A DNA stretch of 64,000 nucleotides from Pelagibacterales bacterium SAG-MED05 (GTDB lineage: Bacteria; Pseudomonadota; Alphaproteobacteria; Pelagibacterales; Pelagibacteraceae), in contig JACWDC010000003.1 in the NCBI GenBank assembly GCA_014654415.1, forward strand, positions 42,255 to 106,254. The letters are read 5' to 3'. Positions 47,386-56,473 of this stretch are shown here, in pieces (position 1 is the first letter of the stretch; the number at the start of each line of letters is the position of its first letter). The position numbers were made by a program, and so were the translations under genes. The notes beneath the pieces were generated by a model, which worked only from the letters and a program-made list of their open reading frames with translations, did no database searches and was not told the origin of the DNA.

Positions 47386-47558
47386 CCCTTTTTTCTTAAT
47401 TTTTTAATACCACAATCTTTACATTTTATCGTCTCGGTTGAACCTCCTGGTCCAAAACTAAAACTAATATCTATCTTTTCATATCTATGTAGCCCAATGT
47501 AGCAAAATATTAAATACAACCACTTAATCATAGTTTTACCAAAATGATATTTTAACAT
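47382..47558 (-). CDS. Small protein with CxxC pair, 58 aa
   Basis: Too short for the ORF track. The ATG at 47558 opens a 58-residue frame: MLKYHFGKTMIKWLYLIFCY, a short possible membrane segment, then SFSFGPGGSTETIKCKDCGIKKLRKKG, whose KCKDCG is one half of a zinc-ribbon or a rubredoxin-knuckle-like site. It ends four bases inside the convergent thioesterase. The codon use and low-complexity-free C-terminus look coding, but there is no obvious ribosome site. Family not recognised. Confidence 0.5.
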   Translation of the reverse strand: MLKYHFGKTMIKWLYLIFCYIGLHRYEKIDISFSFGPGGSTETIKCKDCGIKKLRKKG

Positions 47559-47581
47559 TTTTTTGGAGGTAATTAAATATC

Positions 47582-47629
47582 ATGTTAGAAATACTAATAG
47601 TGATTGTTGTTATAGCTGCAATAGTTTAA
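47582..47629 (+). CDS. Candidate 15-residue hydrophobic peptide
   Basis: ATG at 47582 to TAA at 47629 encodes MLEILIVIVVIAAIV, entirely hydrophobic after Glu3. A canonical GGAGGT ribosome site ends 11 bases before the start, stronger than for most genes here, which is the main reason to list it. It lies between the thioesterase and the TRAP operon. It could instead be a chance ORF under a chance GGAGGT. Confidence 0.35.
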   Translation: MLEILIVIVVIAAIV

Positions 47630-47648
47630 AAAAAAATTAAAATTTATT

Positions 47649-49997
47649 TTAGGTACTTTTTTCTAAGGGAGAACTTTTTCCAAATTTATAGTTTGTGTAT
47701 CCAAACAAGAACAATAGAATTAAAGCAAAAGGGTAAACAATAGACTTATTTGGGCGATCTGGATTTTCGATTTTAAAATTACTAATAACATCTCCCATTT
47801 GTATTCCAGATTTTTTTGCTAGTCCTTTCCAATTTAACTTATCAACTGTGACTTGGTCATTTTCATCTATTAAATTCATACCAAACTCTTTTAAATCATA
47901 TTCATTTTCAAAACTGCCTTTTTCAATTACAAATAATTTATATCTTTCTCCATATTCAGTATATCTAGTTACTTTAATATGAACTTCTTTAGATGGATCA
48001 AGAGTCAATTCTTGTATCTTATTTGAAGATAATATTTGCTCATTAAACTTGGGATAAAATTTACCTAATACAAAATCAGGAGCCAAAAAAGAAATAGATA
48101 TGATTAAAAAAGCAATTATCTCATACCAGCTTAATCTATTGATGAACCATCTTTGTGTTGCAGCTGTAAAGACTAATATACCAGTCAAAGAAGTTATTAT
48201 AACTAATAATGCTTGCCAAATACTTTCAATCCCTATCAAAAGTAGTTCGTGGTTGAACAAAAATACTATTGGCAATATTCCTGTTCTTAAGCTGTACCAA
48301 ATAGCTTGAAGACCTGTTTTCAAAGGATCTCCTCCTGAAATTGCTGCAGCCGCATAAGATGCCAAACCTACAGGAGGCGTAACATCAGCCATTAATCCGA
48401 AATAAAAAACAAATAGATGAACTGCTATAAGTGGAAAAATAAATCCAGATGCATTTCCAACATCAACTAATACTGTCGCCATTAAAGATGCAACTACCAC
48501 ATAGTTAGCTGTGGTTGGTAAACCCATTCCTAAAAGCAAACATAATATTATTGTAAGAAAAATTAGAATAACTACGTTATCTCTAGCAATTGTCTCGATT
48601 ACTATAATCAAGTTAGTGCTTAGTCCTGTTGATCCAACAGCTCCAACTATTATCCCAGCTGTAGCAATAGCAATTCCAACCCCCACCATATTAATTGCAC
48701 CTTTTTGAAGACCTACAATAGTTTGATTATACCACTCGATTAATCCTATTTTTAAATTTTGATTTTTAATAATTCTACTTACTAAATTAACTGCTATTAA
48801 AGAAATCGTTGCATAAAAAATTGAAAAACCTGCGGTGTATCTCATATAAACTAATAAAAAAATTAAAACAAAGATAGGAATTAAAAAATGCAAGCCAGAT
48901 AAAAATGTTTTCTTTAAATGAGGCACATCCGCATCATCCATTCCTTTAAGACCTAATTTAAGAGCTTCTAAATGAGATATATAAAACAAAGCAATATACG
49001 AAATCACTGCTGGCAAAAAAGCATGCTTAACAACTTCAAAATAAGTAACTCCGATAAAACTTGCCATAACAAAAGCGGCAGCACCCATTACTGGAGGCAT
49101 TATTTGTCCATTAACTGAAGAAGAAACTTCTATGGCTCCTGCTTTTTCCTTAGAGAAACCAGTTTTTTTCATAATAGGGATAGTAAAGGTTCCGGTTGTA
49201 ACAGTATTTGCAATTGATGAACCTGAAATCATACCTGTCATTCCAGATCCCAAAATAGCCGCCTTGGCTGGCCCTCCTCGCATCTTACCTACCATTGCAA
49301 ATGCTAAATCTAAAAAATATTTTCCACCTCCTGCAGTTTCTAATAAAGCTCCAAACAGTACGAATAAAAATATAAAATCTACTGAAACACCTATGGGTAT
49401 CCCGAATATTGCTTCTTGATCAAACCATTGAAATCCAACTAATCTTTTTAATGAAAGACCTCCGTGAGAAATAATATCAGGAGCATATTTTCCAAAGTAA
49501 GAAAATAAAAGAAAACAGATAGCAATGATTACCAAAGGCATGCCTATGGCGCGTCTCGTTGCTTCTAATAGAATCAATATTCCCACAGAACCTATCACAA
49601 GTTCTACAGGGACTTTAAATCCAAATAGTTCTTTAACTAAAAGTATTCCTCCCCTGTTGACGAGGTCATCGTAGAAAAAGTAAATATATAGACAACAAAA
49701 TGCTGCGATAATACTAATGAGAATATCAAATGCTGAAATTTTTTTTCCTCTAACCATAGGGAAGATTAAAAAAGTTAATGTTAAGGCAAAACCTAAATGT
49801 ATAGCTCTAGCAGGCAAGCCTTTAAACATCCCAAAGTTTAACCAAAAAGGGAATGGTGAAGCGTACCAAAGCTGAAATAGCGTCCAAAGAATAGCAATAC
49901 TAAAAACTATTTTTAAATGAATACCGGATAAATTTCGAGTAGGTGAAATATCTTCTTGAATTTTGTCTTTAATCTTATTTTGAACTTTTTGACTCAT
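47649..49997 (-). CDS. TRAP transporter permease, fused 4TM-12TM subunits
   Basis: 782 residues: a DctQ-like small domain (about 20-160) fused to a DctM-like large domain (about 165-620), with some 17-18 membrane segments, and a C-terminal soluble part (about 650-750, containing EVHIKVTRYTEYGERYKL) like the extra domain (DUF3394) found on some TRAP fusions. GLPTTANYVVVASLMATVL is a hallmark of the large subunit. It imports organic acids using a Na+ or H+ gradient, with the TAXI binding protein encoded 75 bases upstream. A terminator lies between them. Confidence 0.92.
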   Translation of the reverse strand: MSQKVQNKIKDKIQEDISPTRNLSGIHLKIVFSIAILWTLFQLWYASPFPFWLNFGMFKGLPARAIHLGFALTLTFLIFPMVRGKKISAFDILISIIAAFCCLYIYFFYDDLVNRGGILLVKELFGFKVPVELVIGSVGILILLEATRRAIGMPLVIIAICFLLFSYFGKYAPDIISHGGLSLKRLVGFQWFDQEAIFGIPIGVSVDFIFLFVLFGALLETAGGGKYFLDLAFAMVGKMRGGPAKAAILGSGMTGMISGSSIANTVTTGTFTIPIMKKTGFSKEKAGAIEVSSSVNGQIMPPVMGAAAFVMASFIGVTYFEVVKHAFLPAVISYIALFYISHLEALKLGLKGMDDADVPHLKKTFLSGLHFLIPIFVLIFLLVYMRYTAGFSIFYATISLIAVNLVSRIIKNQNLKIGLIEWYNQTIVGLQKGAINMVGVGIAIATAGIIVGAVGSTGLSTNLIIVIETIARDNVVILIFLTIILCLLLGMGLPTTANYVVVASLMATVLVDVGNASGFIFPLIAVHLFVFYFGLMADVTPPVGLASYAAAAISGGDPLKTGLQAIWYSLRTGILPIVFLFNHELLLIGIESIWQALLVIITSLTGILVFTAATQRWFINRLSWYEIIAFLIISISFLAPDFVLGKFYPKFNEQILSSNKIQELTLDPSKEVHIKVTRYTEYGERYKLFVIEKGSFENEYDLKEFGMNLIDENDQVTVDKLNWKGLAKKSGIQMGDVISNFKIENPDRPNKSIVYPFALILLFLFGYTNYKFGKSSPLEKST

Positions 49998-50023
49998 TAT
50001 GATTAAGATACATTATTCTAAAA

Positions 50024-50052
50024 AAAAAGGCCCAAAAAATTTGGGCCTTTTT
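50024..50052. terminator. Bidirectional intrinsic terminator between TRAP binding protein and permease
   Basis: Perfect 13-bp inverted repeat AAAAAGGCCCAAA/TTTGGGCCTTTTT with a three-base loop; T runs follow on both strands. It lies downstream of the TAXI gene stop and upstream of the permease, so it likely lets most transcripts end after the binding protein and some read through. Confidence 0.85.
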
Positions 50053-50072
50053 AATTTAATCAAGTAATTGGA

Positions 50073-51077
50073 TTACATTAATCCAGCTTCTTTATAGTAC
50101 TTAATTGCTCCTGGATGTAATGGAGCCGATAAACCATCAGCTATCATGTTTTTCTTTTCCAGAGGTCCAAAAGCAGGATGTTGTTCTCTAAAAGAGTCAA
50201 AATTTTCCATAACTGCTTTAGTTACCAAGTACACTAGCTCTTCAGAAACATCTGCACTTGTTACAACGGTAGCTTTTACACCAAACGTAGTAGCATCTTT
50301 TTTCTGATTTGAGTAAGTTCCTTTTGGAATTACTGCTTTAGCATAATAGTCAGCTCCGTCTATTAAACCTTGAATTGGCGCACCAGTAAGATTAATTGGG
50401 CTTGCTTTGGCTTTACAAGTTGCTGCTTGTTCCATAGCACCATTTGGAAATCCTACTGAATATCCAAACGCATCTATTTTACCATCACAAAGAGCTTTTA
50501 CTTGCTCAGAGGAAGTAAGTTCAGTAGTTGCTTTAAACATGCTGTTGTCTGCTCCCATAGCTTTCATTAATTCTTCCATAGTTCCTCTTTGACCAGAACC
50601 AGGATTACCAATGTTAACTGTTTTTCCTTTTAGACCTTTAAAATCTTTAATTTTAGATTTTTTACTAGCCCAAATTTGAAATGGTTCATTGTGTACTGAA
50701 AATACAGCTCTTAAGTTGCTGAACTGATTTCCTTCCCATTTGCTTGATCCATTATAAGCATGGAATTGCCAGTCAGACTGAGCTACACCAAATTGAAACT
50801 CACCATCTTTAATTTGACCAATATTATAGTTTGAACCACCTGTAGAAGGCGCAGTACATCTATATGCTTTAGCTGTACCTTTTTTTCTACCGTGATCAGC
50901 ACTTATTGCTGATTTATGAAGCATTTTACAAATAGCATTACCTGTTTGAAAATAAACTCCAGTTGGTCCACCAGTTCCTATTGTGAAGAACTCTGCAGAT
51001 TTCGCGATTGAAGTAATTGGGCTTGATAAAGCAAAAGTTACTAAAATAGCAGAAATCATTGATATTATTTTTTTCAT
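50073..51077 (-). CDS. TAXI-family TRAP substrate-binding protein
   Basis: The track begins at 51089, but the ATG at 51077 (MKKIISMISAIL) has a strong GGGGGA ribosome site four bases before it, giving 334 residues. A signal peptide leads to the mature start SAEFFTIGTGGPTGVYFQTG, the TAXI hallmark. Later blocks include GQIKDGEFQFGVAQSD and NIGNPGSGQRGTMEELM. It binds a solute in the periplasm for the fused TRAP permease downstream. The solute is often glutamate or dicarboxylates in this family; not decidable here. Confidence 0.93.
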   Translation of the reverse strand: MKKIISMISAILVTFALSSPITSIAKSAEFFTIGTGGPTGVYFQTGNAICKMLHKSAISADHGRKKGTAKAYRCTAPSTGGSNYNIGQIKDGEFQFGVAQSDWQFHAYNGSSKWEGNQFSNLRAVFSVHNEPFQIWASKKSKIKDFKGLKGKTVNIGNPGSGQRGTMEELMKAMGADNSMFKATTELTSSEQVKALCDGKIDAFGYSVGFPNGAMEQAATCKAKASPINLTGAPIQGLIDGADYYAKAVIPKGTYSNQKKDATTFGVKATVVTSADVSEELVYLVTKAVMENFDSFREQHPAFGPLEKKNMIADGLSAPLHPGAIKYYKEAGLM

Positions 51078-51141
51078 GTGATCCCCCATTTGTTAATGGA
51101 ATAATTTAACTATGGATAAAGGTGAAGGTCAAAGAGAATCT

Positions 51142-52377
51142 TTATAGATTTTTAGCCCAATTTGATAATCTTTTTACTCCTTCAACCACATTTGGTGCAT
51201 ATTTTTCTATGATTTTGTCATCCAGAATTTTTCCGTTTATCGGAGCTTTGAGAAATTCATTTCCATCAAAATCAATATAACAAAGTCTAGTAAGCATCTT
51301 TTTTGAACTAAAACCAAAATCAGATGCTGGTAACATTGCTACACCAGTTTCATCTAATATACTTTCGCACAACTCTGTTGAAGTTTTATATTTCTTGTTA
51401 GGAAATTCTGGCATTAAATAAAATGCCCCTTGAGGCGGATTAATTAAAACTTTATTCGATTTAAGATTATTATAAACATAATTGCCTACTGATCTCAAAA
51501 TATTTAAAGTTTTTGATTTATATTCGCTGAAATCTCCTTCATAAGCTTTGACCGCAGCAAATTGTGCTGGACTATTAACTGTAGAGTAAGACTCACTAGC
51601 TAGAGTTTTTATATTTTCTAAAAGTTCTGATAACTGATTTGGTACAGCAAAAAATCCTACTCTCCAGCCGCCTGCACCACACCATTTACTTAAACCTCCG
51701 CTAATAAATGTTCTCTCTGGATAATATTGTGATATTGATTCATATTTATTACAGAAAGTTAAATCTGTATAAATTTCATCTGATAAAACTATAAGATTAT
51801 TTTTTTTTGCAACTGAAGCCAATTCCTTAAGATTTTTACATATTGTTCCTGAAGGATTATTGGGAGAATTAAGAATAAGTATAAGATTTTTTTTCTTTAT
51901 TGATTTAATTTTTTTTTCAAGTTGTTTAGCAGTTGGAAACCAGTTATTTTCTCTTGAAGTTTGTATCCAGTGAACCTTGTTTCTACCAATAATTGCTTGA
52001 GGTTCGTAGGAGACCCAGCTTGGAGCTGAAAGAATAATTTCTCCATTAAATGCAACATGCAACAGAAGCATAGCTTCTTTTGAGCCAGGTGTAATAACAA
52101 TATTCTCCTTAGGATAATTAATTCCTATTTTTTTTTTTAAATTCTTAGATATCGACTCTCTTAATTTGCTTAGTCCTTGTATCGGTAAATACTCTTTTCT
52201 ATGGGCATTATTTTTTAACTCGGTTACAATTTTTTCTGGAACGGGAAATGGTGACTGTCCAAATCCAAATTGATAAACTTTTTTTCCCTGATTGATAAGT
52301 TTTTTACACTTTTCGTTAATTACTAAAGTTGAAGATTGTTTGAGTTTTAAAATATTTTGCTTAGTTAAATTTTTCAT
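51142..52377 (-). CDS. Class I/II pyridoxal-phosphate aminotransferase
   Basis: 411 residues, fold type I. The PLP Lys is in SGGLSKWCGAGGWRVGFF (about residue 232), the cofactor Asp/Tyr region is LSDEIYTDL, and the Asn site is NSPNNPSGT. It resembles aspartate or alanine-type aminotransferases; the amino donor cannot be fixed. It is transcribed toward the TAXI gene, 65 bases upstream of it, so it might feed or use the transported acid, which is inference from position only. Confidence 0.9.
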   Translation of the reverse strand: MKNLTKQNILKLKQSSTLVINEKCKKLINQGKKVYQFGFGQSPFPVPEKIVTELKNNAHRKEYLPIQGLSKLRESISKNLKKKIGINYPKENIVITPGSKEAMLLLHVAFNGEIILSAPSWVSYEPQAIIGRNKVHWIQTSRENNWFPTAKQLEKKIKSIKKKNLILILNSPNNPSGTICKNLKELASVAKKNNLIVLSDEIYTDLTFCNKYESISQYYPERTFISGGLSKWCGAGGWRVGFFAVPNQLSELLENIKTLASESYSTVNSPAQFAAVKAYEGDFSEYKSKTLNILRSVGNYVYNNLKSNKVLINPPQGAFYLMPEFPNKKYKTSTELCESILDETGVAMLPASDFGFSSKKMLTRLCYIDFDGNEFLKAPINGKILDDKIIEKYAPNVVEGVKRLSNWAKNL

Positions 52378-52459
52378 AATAACTTTTTTGCAAAAGCTAT
52401 TCCTGACCTTACGGGGACTAAGGGTTTTAAGTCAATTCAAATCTTGAGAATTAGAACAT

Positions 52460-52488
52460 TTGACAAATTGATTCGGTCATGTTTTAAT
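52460..52488 (+). promoter_or_regulatory. Candidate sigma70 promoter of the helicase operon
   Basis: TTGACA (52460-52465) and TTTAAT (52483-52488) are 17 bases apart: -35 perfect and -10 five of six. It lies 60 bases upstream of the helicase start, in the 170-base divergent gap. A second weaker pair, TTGTTC-16-TATAGT, lies closer to the start (52495-52522). Confidence 0.5.
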
Positions 52489-52547
52489 CTTATTTTGTTC
52501 TCAACAACGACCTATATATAGTATAAAAAAATTTACCTAACACAAGA

Positions 52548-55016
52548 ATGACAAATCACCCTCAAAAAATTGTAGCTCTTTTAGGACCAACAAATACTGG
52601 CAAAACTTATGTTGCGATAGAAAAAATGCTTCAATTCGATTCTGGCATATTTGGTTTACCTTTAAGACTTCTGGCGCGAGAAGTTTATGATACCTGTGTC
52701 AAAAAAATTGGTCTAGATAAAGTCGCTTTAATTACAGGTGAAGAAAAAATTGTACCAAGTTCTGCTGACTATTTTATCTGTACTGTAGAATCCATGCCAA
52801 AAAATAAAACTGTAGACTTTGTTGCTATTGATGAAATTCAGATGTGTGCTGATCGTGAAAGAGGACATATCTTTACAGAGAGATTGTTGCACTCTAGAGG
52901 AGAAAAATTAACGATGTTTCTTGGGTCTCAAGTGATGGCCTCTATAATTAATGATTTAATTAAAAATGTTGAATTTGAAAAAAAAGAAAGATTCTCAAAA
53001 TTAAGTTACGCTGGTTACAAAAAGATTTCTAGATTAGATAGGAAAGTAGCTATTATCGCATTTTCGATTGAAGAAGTTTATGCTATTGCAGAATTAGTTC
53101 GTAGGCAAAAAGGCGGGGCTGCAGTCATTATGGGGTCTTTGAGTCCTAAAACTAGAAATTCACAAGTTGGTCTTTACCAGTCAGGAGACGTAGACTATTT
53201 AATTGCGACAGATGCTATTGGTATGGGTCTGAATATGGATATCGATGAAATTTATTTTTCAAATTTAAAAAAATTTGATGGAAAGAAAACTAGGAGACTA
53301 AACTTAATAGAAATGTCTCAGATAGCTGGGCGAGCAGGAAGGTACAAAAACGATGGAGGATTTGGAACAACTGGAGATTGTGAAAGTCTAAATTCTGATG
53401 AAATTGAAAATATAGAAAAACATCATTTACCAGAAACTAAAATTATTTATTGGAGAAATTCTAAATTAGATTTTAAAAGCCCTAATAAACTTATTTCATC
53501 TCTTGAGTTAAAACCTGATAAAAAAAATCTTTTAAGAACTAACGACTCTCTTGATGAGAGCGTGTTAAGACATTTTTTAAAAAAAGGTGCAAATAATATT
53601 ATTTATTATAAAAATTTAGAATTACTTTGGGAGTGTTGTCAAATTCCTGATTTTGAGAAAAAAGCTTACGGCCAACATATAAATATCATAGATAAAGTAT
53701 TTCAATTTTTATCAACTCGAAAAAAAAAAATTCCTAGCAATTTTATGAAAGAACAATTGAAAGGTCTTGAAAAAGATCATGGAAATGTTGACCTTTTATC
53801 ACATAGACTATCAAACGTAAGAACCTGGTCATATGTAGCAAATAAAAAAAATTGGGTTGAAAATTCTGACTATTGGGTTCAATTAACTAAAGATATTGAA
53901 GATAAATTATCAGATAAATTGCACGAAGAACTCACTAAAAGCTTTATTGATAAAAAAATTAGCATTTTGTCACGTAGCCTAAAACAAGATTTGATTTTAA
54001 AAACTAAAATCAGCGAGGAAAATAAAATGTATATTGACGGACAATTAATAGGGGAATTAAAAGGACTTAAATTTATAATTGAGCTAACCTCTAAAACATT
54101 AGATACCGATATTAAGTCTATAAAAAAGGCTGCTCGAAAAGGAGTAAAAGAAGAATTGGATAAAAGGGTCAATAAAATTATTGAAGGTCAAGAAATATCT
54201 GTTGATACAGACAGCAAAATTATTTGGAGAGGCAATCCTGTAGGAAGACTGAAAAAAGGGCATGACTATCTCAGCCCTGAAATCGAAATTGTTGCTGATG
54301 AATCTATTGAATTAGAGACAAAGCTTAAATTAGAAAAATTTTTAAAAAAATGGTTTGATAATTATATACATCAAATCCTTGGAGACCTAATTAACTTATC
54401 AAAACAAAAAAAAGATAATCAGTATTTAAGGGCTTTAGTATTTCAGCTGTATGAAAAAAATGGAGTTATAAAAAGAAGCGAAATAGACAACATTGTAAAA
54501 TTGATTCCTACAGAGGAAAGAAAAAAATTGTGGGGAATGGGGATAAAAATTGGAAGATATCATGTTTATCTACCTAAAATGTTAAAACCCAAAGCAGTAG
54601 AGTTCAGAGTATCTTTGTGGAAAATATTTTATAATCTTACAAAAAAATACGAAATACCTAGATCAGGGCTAAATTTTATTATTAATAAAAATTATGAAAA
54701 AAATTTTCTTTTATTATGTGGTTTCGAAAGATTTAACGATTATTTTATTAGAATTGATATTCTAGAAAAATTATTTATTAAGATATTAGACAACAGTAAG
54801 GACCGTAAATTTAAAATTAACTCTGAAATGATGAATTTACTAGGTTGTAAAAAAGAAAATCTCTATAAACTAATGACTTATATGGATTATAAAAAAGACA
54901 AAGCTGAAGATACTTATATTTTTAAAGGAGAAAGGAAGAAAAAAACAGATAAATTTATTAAGTTTGACAAAAAAGAAAACCCATTTAAAAAGCTTTTATC
55001 TTTAAATATTAAATAA
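52548..55016 (+). CDS. SUV3-like ATP-dependent RNA helicase
   Basis: 822 residues, superfamily 2. Walker A LLGPTNTGKT is at residues 11-20, the DExH variant AIDEIQM near 95, and motif VI SQIAGRAGR near 262. This ordering and the DEIQ box match the mitochondrial SUV3 / alphaproteobacterial helicase family used in RNA turnover. The C-terminal 450 residues are Lys-rich and include SUV3-type RNA-binding parts. It heads a tight operon: the TerB-like gene starts directly after its stop, then fdxA and carD. Confidence 0.9.
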   Translation: MTNHPQKIVALLGPTNTGKTYVAIEKMLQFDSGIFGLPLRLLAREVYDTCVKKIGLDKVALITGEEKIVPSSADYFICTVESMPKNKTVDFVAIDEIQMCADRERGHIFTERLLHSRGEKLTMFLGSQVMASIINDLIKNVEFEKKERFSKLSYAGYKKISRLDRKVAIIAFSIEEVYAIAELVRRQKGGAAVIMGSLSPKTRNSQVGLYQSGDVDYLIATDAIGMGLNMDIDEIYFSNLKKFDGKKTRRLNLIEMSQIAGRAGRYKNDGGFGTTGDCESLNSDEIENIEKHHLPETKIIYWRNSKLDFKSPNKLISSLELKPDKKNLLRTNDSLDESVLRHFLKKGANNIIYYKNLELLWECCQIPDFEKKAYGQHINIIDKVFQFLSTRKKKIPSNFMKEQLKGLEKDHGNVDLLSHRLSNVRTWSYVANKKNWVENSDYWVQLTKDIEDKLSDKLHEELTKSFIDKKISILSRSLKQDLILKTKISEENKMYIDGQLIGELKGLKFIIELTSKTLDTDIKSIKKAARKGVKEELDKRVNKIIEGQEISVDTDSKIIWRGNPVGRLKKGHDYLSPEIEIVADESIELETKLKLEKFLKKWFDNYIHQILGDLINLSKQKKDNQYLRALVFQLYEKNGVIKRSEIDNIVKLIPTEERKKLWGMGIKIGRYHVYLPKMLKPKAVEFRVSLWKIFYNLTKKYEIPRSGLNFIINKNYEKNFLLLCGFERFNDYFIRIDILEKLFIKILDNSKDRKFKINSEMMNLLGCKKENLYKLMTYMDYKKDKAEDTYIFKGERKKKTDKFIKFDKKENPFKKLLSLNIK

Positions 55017-55406
55017 ATGAAAACTTTAGATCAAAAAAGTATTATAGGAATTGCTGCTTTGCTAATTAACGCTGCTAAGATTGATGAACAATATTCTGAT
55101 CATGAAAAAATACTTATAAAAGAATTTATTAAATCTTATTTAAAAAACATCAATTATGATGAAATCTTAAAAAAAGCTGAAGAAATAGAACATAATTCAA
55201 ATCAATTATTAAATTTTACTAATCTAATTAAAAAAAATACTATAGAAGTTAAATCAGACATTATAGAACATTTATGGAAAATAATTATCTCTGATAATAA
55301 AATCGATCAATATGAATCAAATTTAATGCGAAGAATTTGTGGGTTAATTTATTTTCCAGATAAAATGTGTGCAGAAATTAAATTAAGATTATTAAATAAT
55401 AAATGA
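55017..55406 (+). CDS. TerB-like protein
   Basis: 129 residues, cytoplasmic, all-helical. [28 protein letters not shown] and [22 protein letters not shown] show the twin DxxxxxxE repeats of the TerB/tellurite-resistance fold, which can bind metal ions. It abuts the helicase stop and overlaps fdxA by four bases. In other alphaproteobacteria the slot between this helicase and fdxA often holds an S4-domain protein; here it is TerB-like. Its role is unknown. Confidence 0.72.
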   Translation: MKTLDQKSIIGIAALLINAAKIDEQYSDHEKILIKEFIKSYLKNINYDEILKKAEEIEHNSNQLLNFTNLIKKNTIEVKSDIIEHLWKIIISDNKIDQYESNLMRRICGLIYFPDKMCAEIKLRLLNNK

Positions 55407-55747
55407 CATATATTGTAAAAGATGAATGTATTAAATGTAAGCTTACAGACTGCGTCGAAGTTTGTCCTGTAGATTGTTTTTATGAAGGAGAGAACTTCTT
55501 GGTAATCCACCCAGAAGAATGTATAGACTGTGGGGTTTGTGAACCTGAATGCCCAATAGATGCTATAAAAGCAGATACGGATGAAAACGTAAAAGATATG
55601 GATAAATGGTTATTGATTAATAAAAAGTTTTCTGCAATATGGCCTAGCATTACTGAAAGAAAAGAACCAATGAAAGAACATGAAAAATTTAGAAATATCA
55701 AAAATAAGTATGAAGAACACTTTTCAGAAAAGCCTGGAAAAAAATAA
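55403..55747 (+). CDS. fdxA: 7Fe (3Fe-4S/4Fe-4S) ferredoxin
   Basis: 114 residues. The N-terminal 60 residues carry the cluster ligands [18 protein letters not shown] and [16 protein letters not shown], matching FdxA. The C-terminal extension with W ([17 protein letters not shown]) is standard for this family. It transfers electrons in an undefined pathway. The gene overlaps the TerB-like gene by four bases and is followed by carD after two bases; the fdxA-carD pair is conserved in alphaproteobacteria. Confidence 0.95.
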   Translation: MTYIVKDECIKCKLTDCVEVCPVDCFYEGENFLVIHPEECIDCGVCEPECPIDAIKADTDENVKDMDKWLLINKKFSAIWPSITERKEPMKEHEKFRNIKNKYEEHFSEKPGKK

Positions 55748-55749
55748 AT

Positions 55750-56418
55750 ATGCCAAAAAAGAAAAAAATTAAAAAAGTCAAAATTCTAAAAAAAGGAAAA
55801 ATTGGTAAAACTAAAGCTAAATTAAAGCTCCAGGTTCCTGATAAAAAGACAATAAATGCAAGTCAGGAGGAAAAGCCAGAAATAAAAAAAATAAAAAAAC
55901 AAGCGACTGAAAAACGTATTTATAATCTTAAAGATTATGTCGTTTATCCAAAACATGGGGTAGGTAAAATTACAGCAATTGAGAAAGCTACAGTTGGAGA
56001 AATAGATATTCAATTCTATAAAATTTTTATTGAAAAAGAAAAACTCACTTTAACGGTGCCTATTAATCAGCAGTCCAAATTGAGACATATATCGTCTATT
56101 AATCAAATTAATAAATGTATCTCTATTCTAAAAACCAAACCTAAAATTAAAAGAACCATGTGGAGTAGACGTGCGCAGGAATATGATCAAAAAATTAATT
56201 CTGGTAAAATTTATGAATTGGCTGAAGTTGTTAAAGATTTAAATAAGAATACAGATATCATTGCAGACCAATCTTATTCTGAAAGACAACTTTTTGAAAA
56301 AGCATATGAAAGATTGAAATCAGAATTTGAGGCAGTCTTACAAGTTGGTCCTGAAGATGTTCAAAAAAAAATGGATAAAGCCCTTGGAAGAACAACTTCT
56401 TTAGAAATTACAGAATAA
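55750..56418 (+). CDS. carD: CarD/CdnL-type transcriptional regulator
   Basis: 222 residues. The first 55 residues are an extreme Lys-rich tail (KKKKIKKVKILKKGK), then a CarD_CdnL/TRCF domain starts DYVVYPKHGVGKITAIEKA (RNA-polymerase beta-binding Tudor-like fold), and a helical DNA-contacting C domain with MWSRRAQEYDQKI follows. CarD stabilises open complexes at housekeeping and rRNA promoters. The basic N-tail is unusual and may contact DNA. A strong terminator follows four bases after the stop. Confidence 0.93.
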   Translation: MPKKKKIKKVKILKKGKIGKTKAKLKLQVPDKKTINASQEEKPEIKKIKKQATEKRIYNLKDYVVYPKHGVGKITAIEKATVGEIDIQFYKIFIEKEKLTLTVPINQQSKLRHISSINQINKCISILKTKPKIKRTMWSRRAQEYDQKINSGKIYELAEVVKDLNKNTDIIADQSYSERQLFEKAYERLKSEFEAVLQVGPEDVQKKMDKALGRTTSLEITE

Positions 56419-56421
56419 AAA

Positions 56422-56459
56422 AAACGCCCTTTTTAAAAAAATAATTAAAAAGGGCGTTT
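56422..56459. terminator. Bidirectional intrinsic terminator between carD and the Arg/Lys peptide gene
   Basis: Perfect 13-bp inverted repeat AAACGCCCTTTTT/AAAAAGGGCGTTT with a 12-base AT loop. It can end the carD operon on the plus strand and the 23-aa gene on the minus strand. Confidence 0.9.
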
Positions 56460-56473
56460 ATAAAAAAGCGAAA

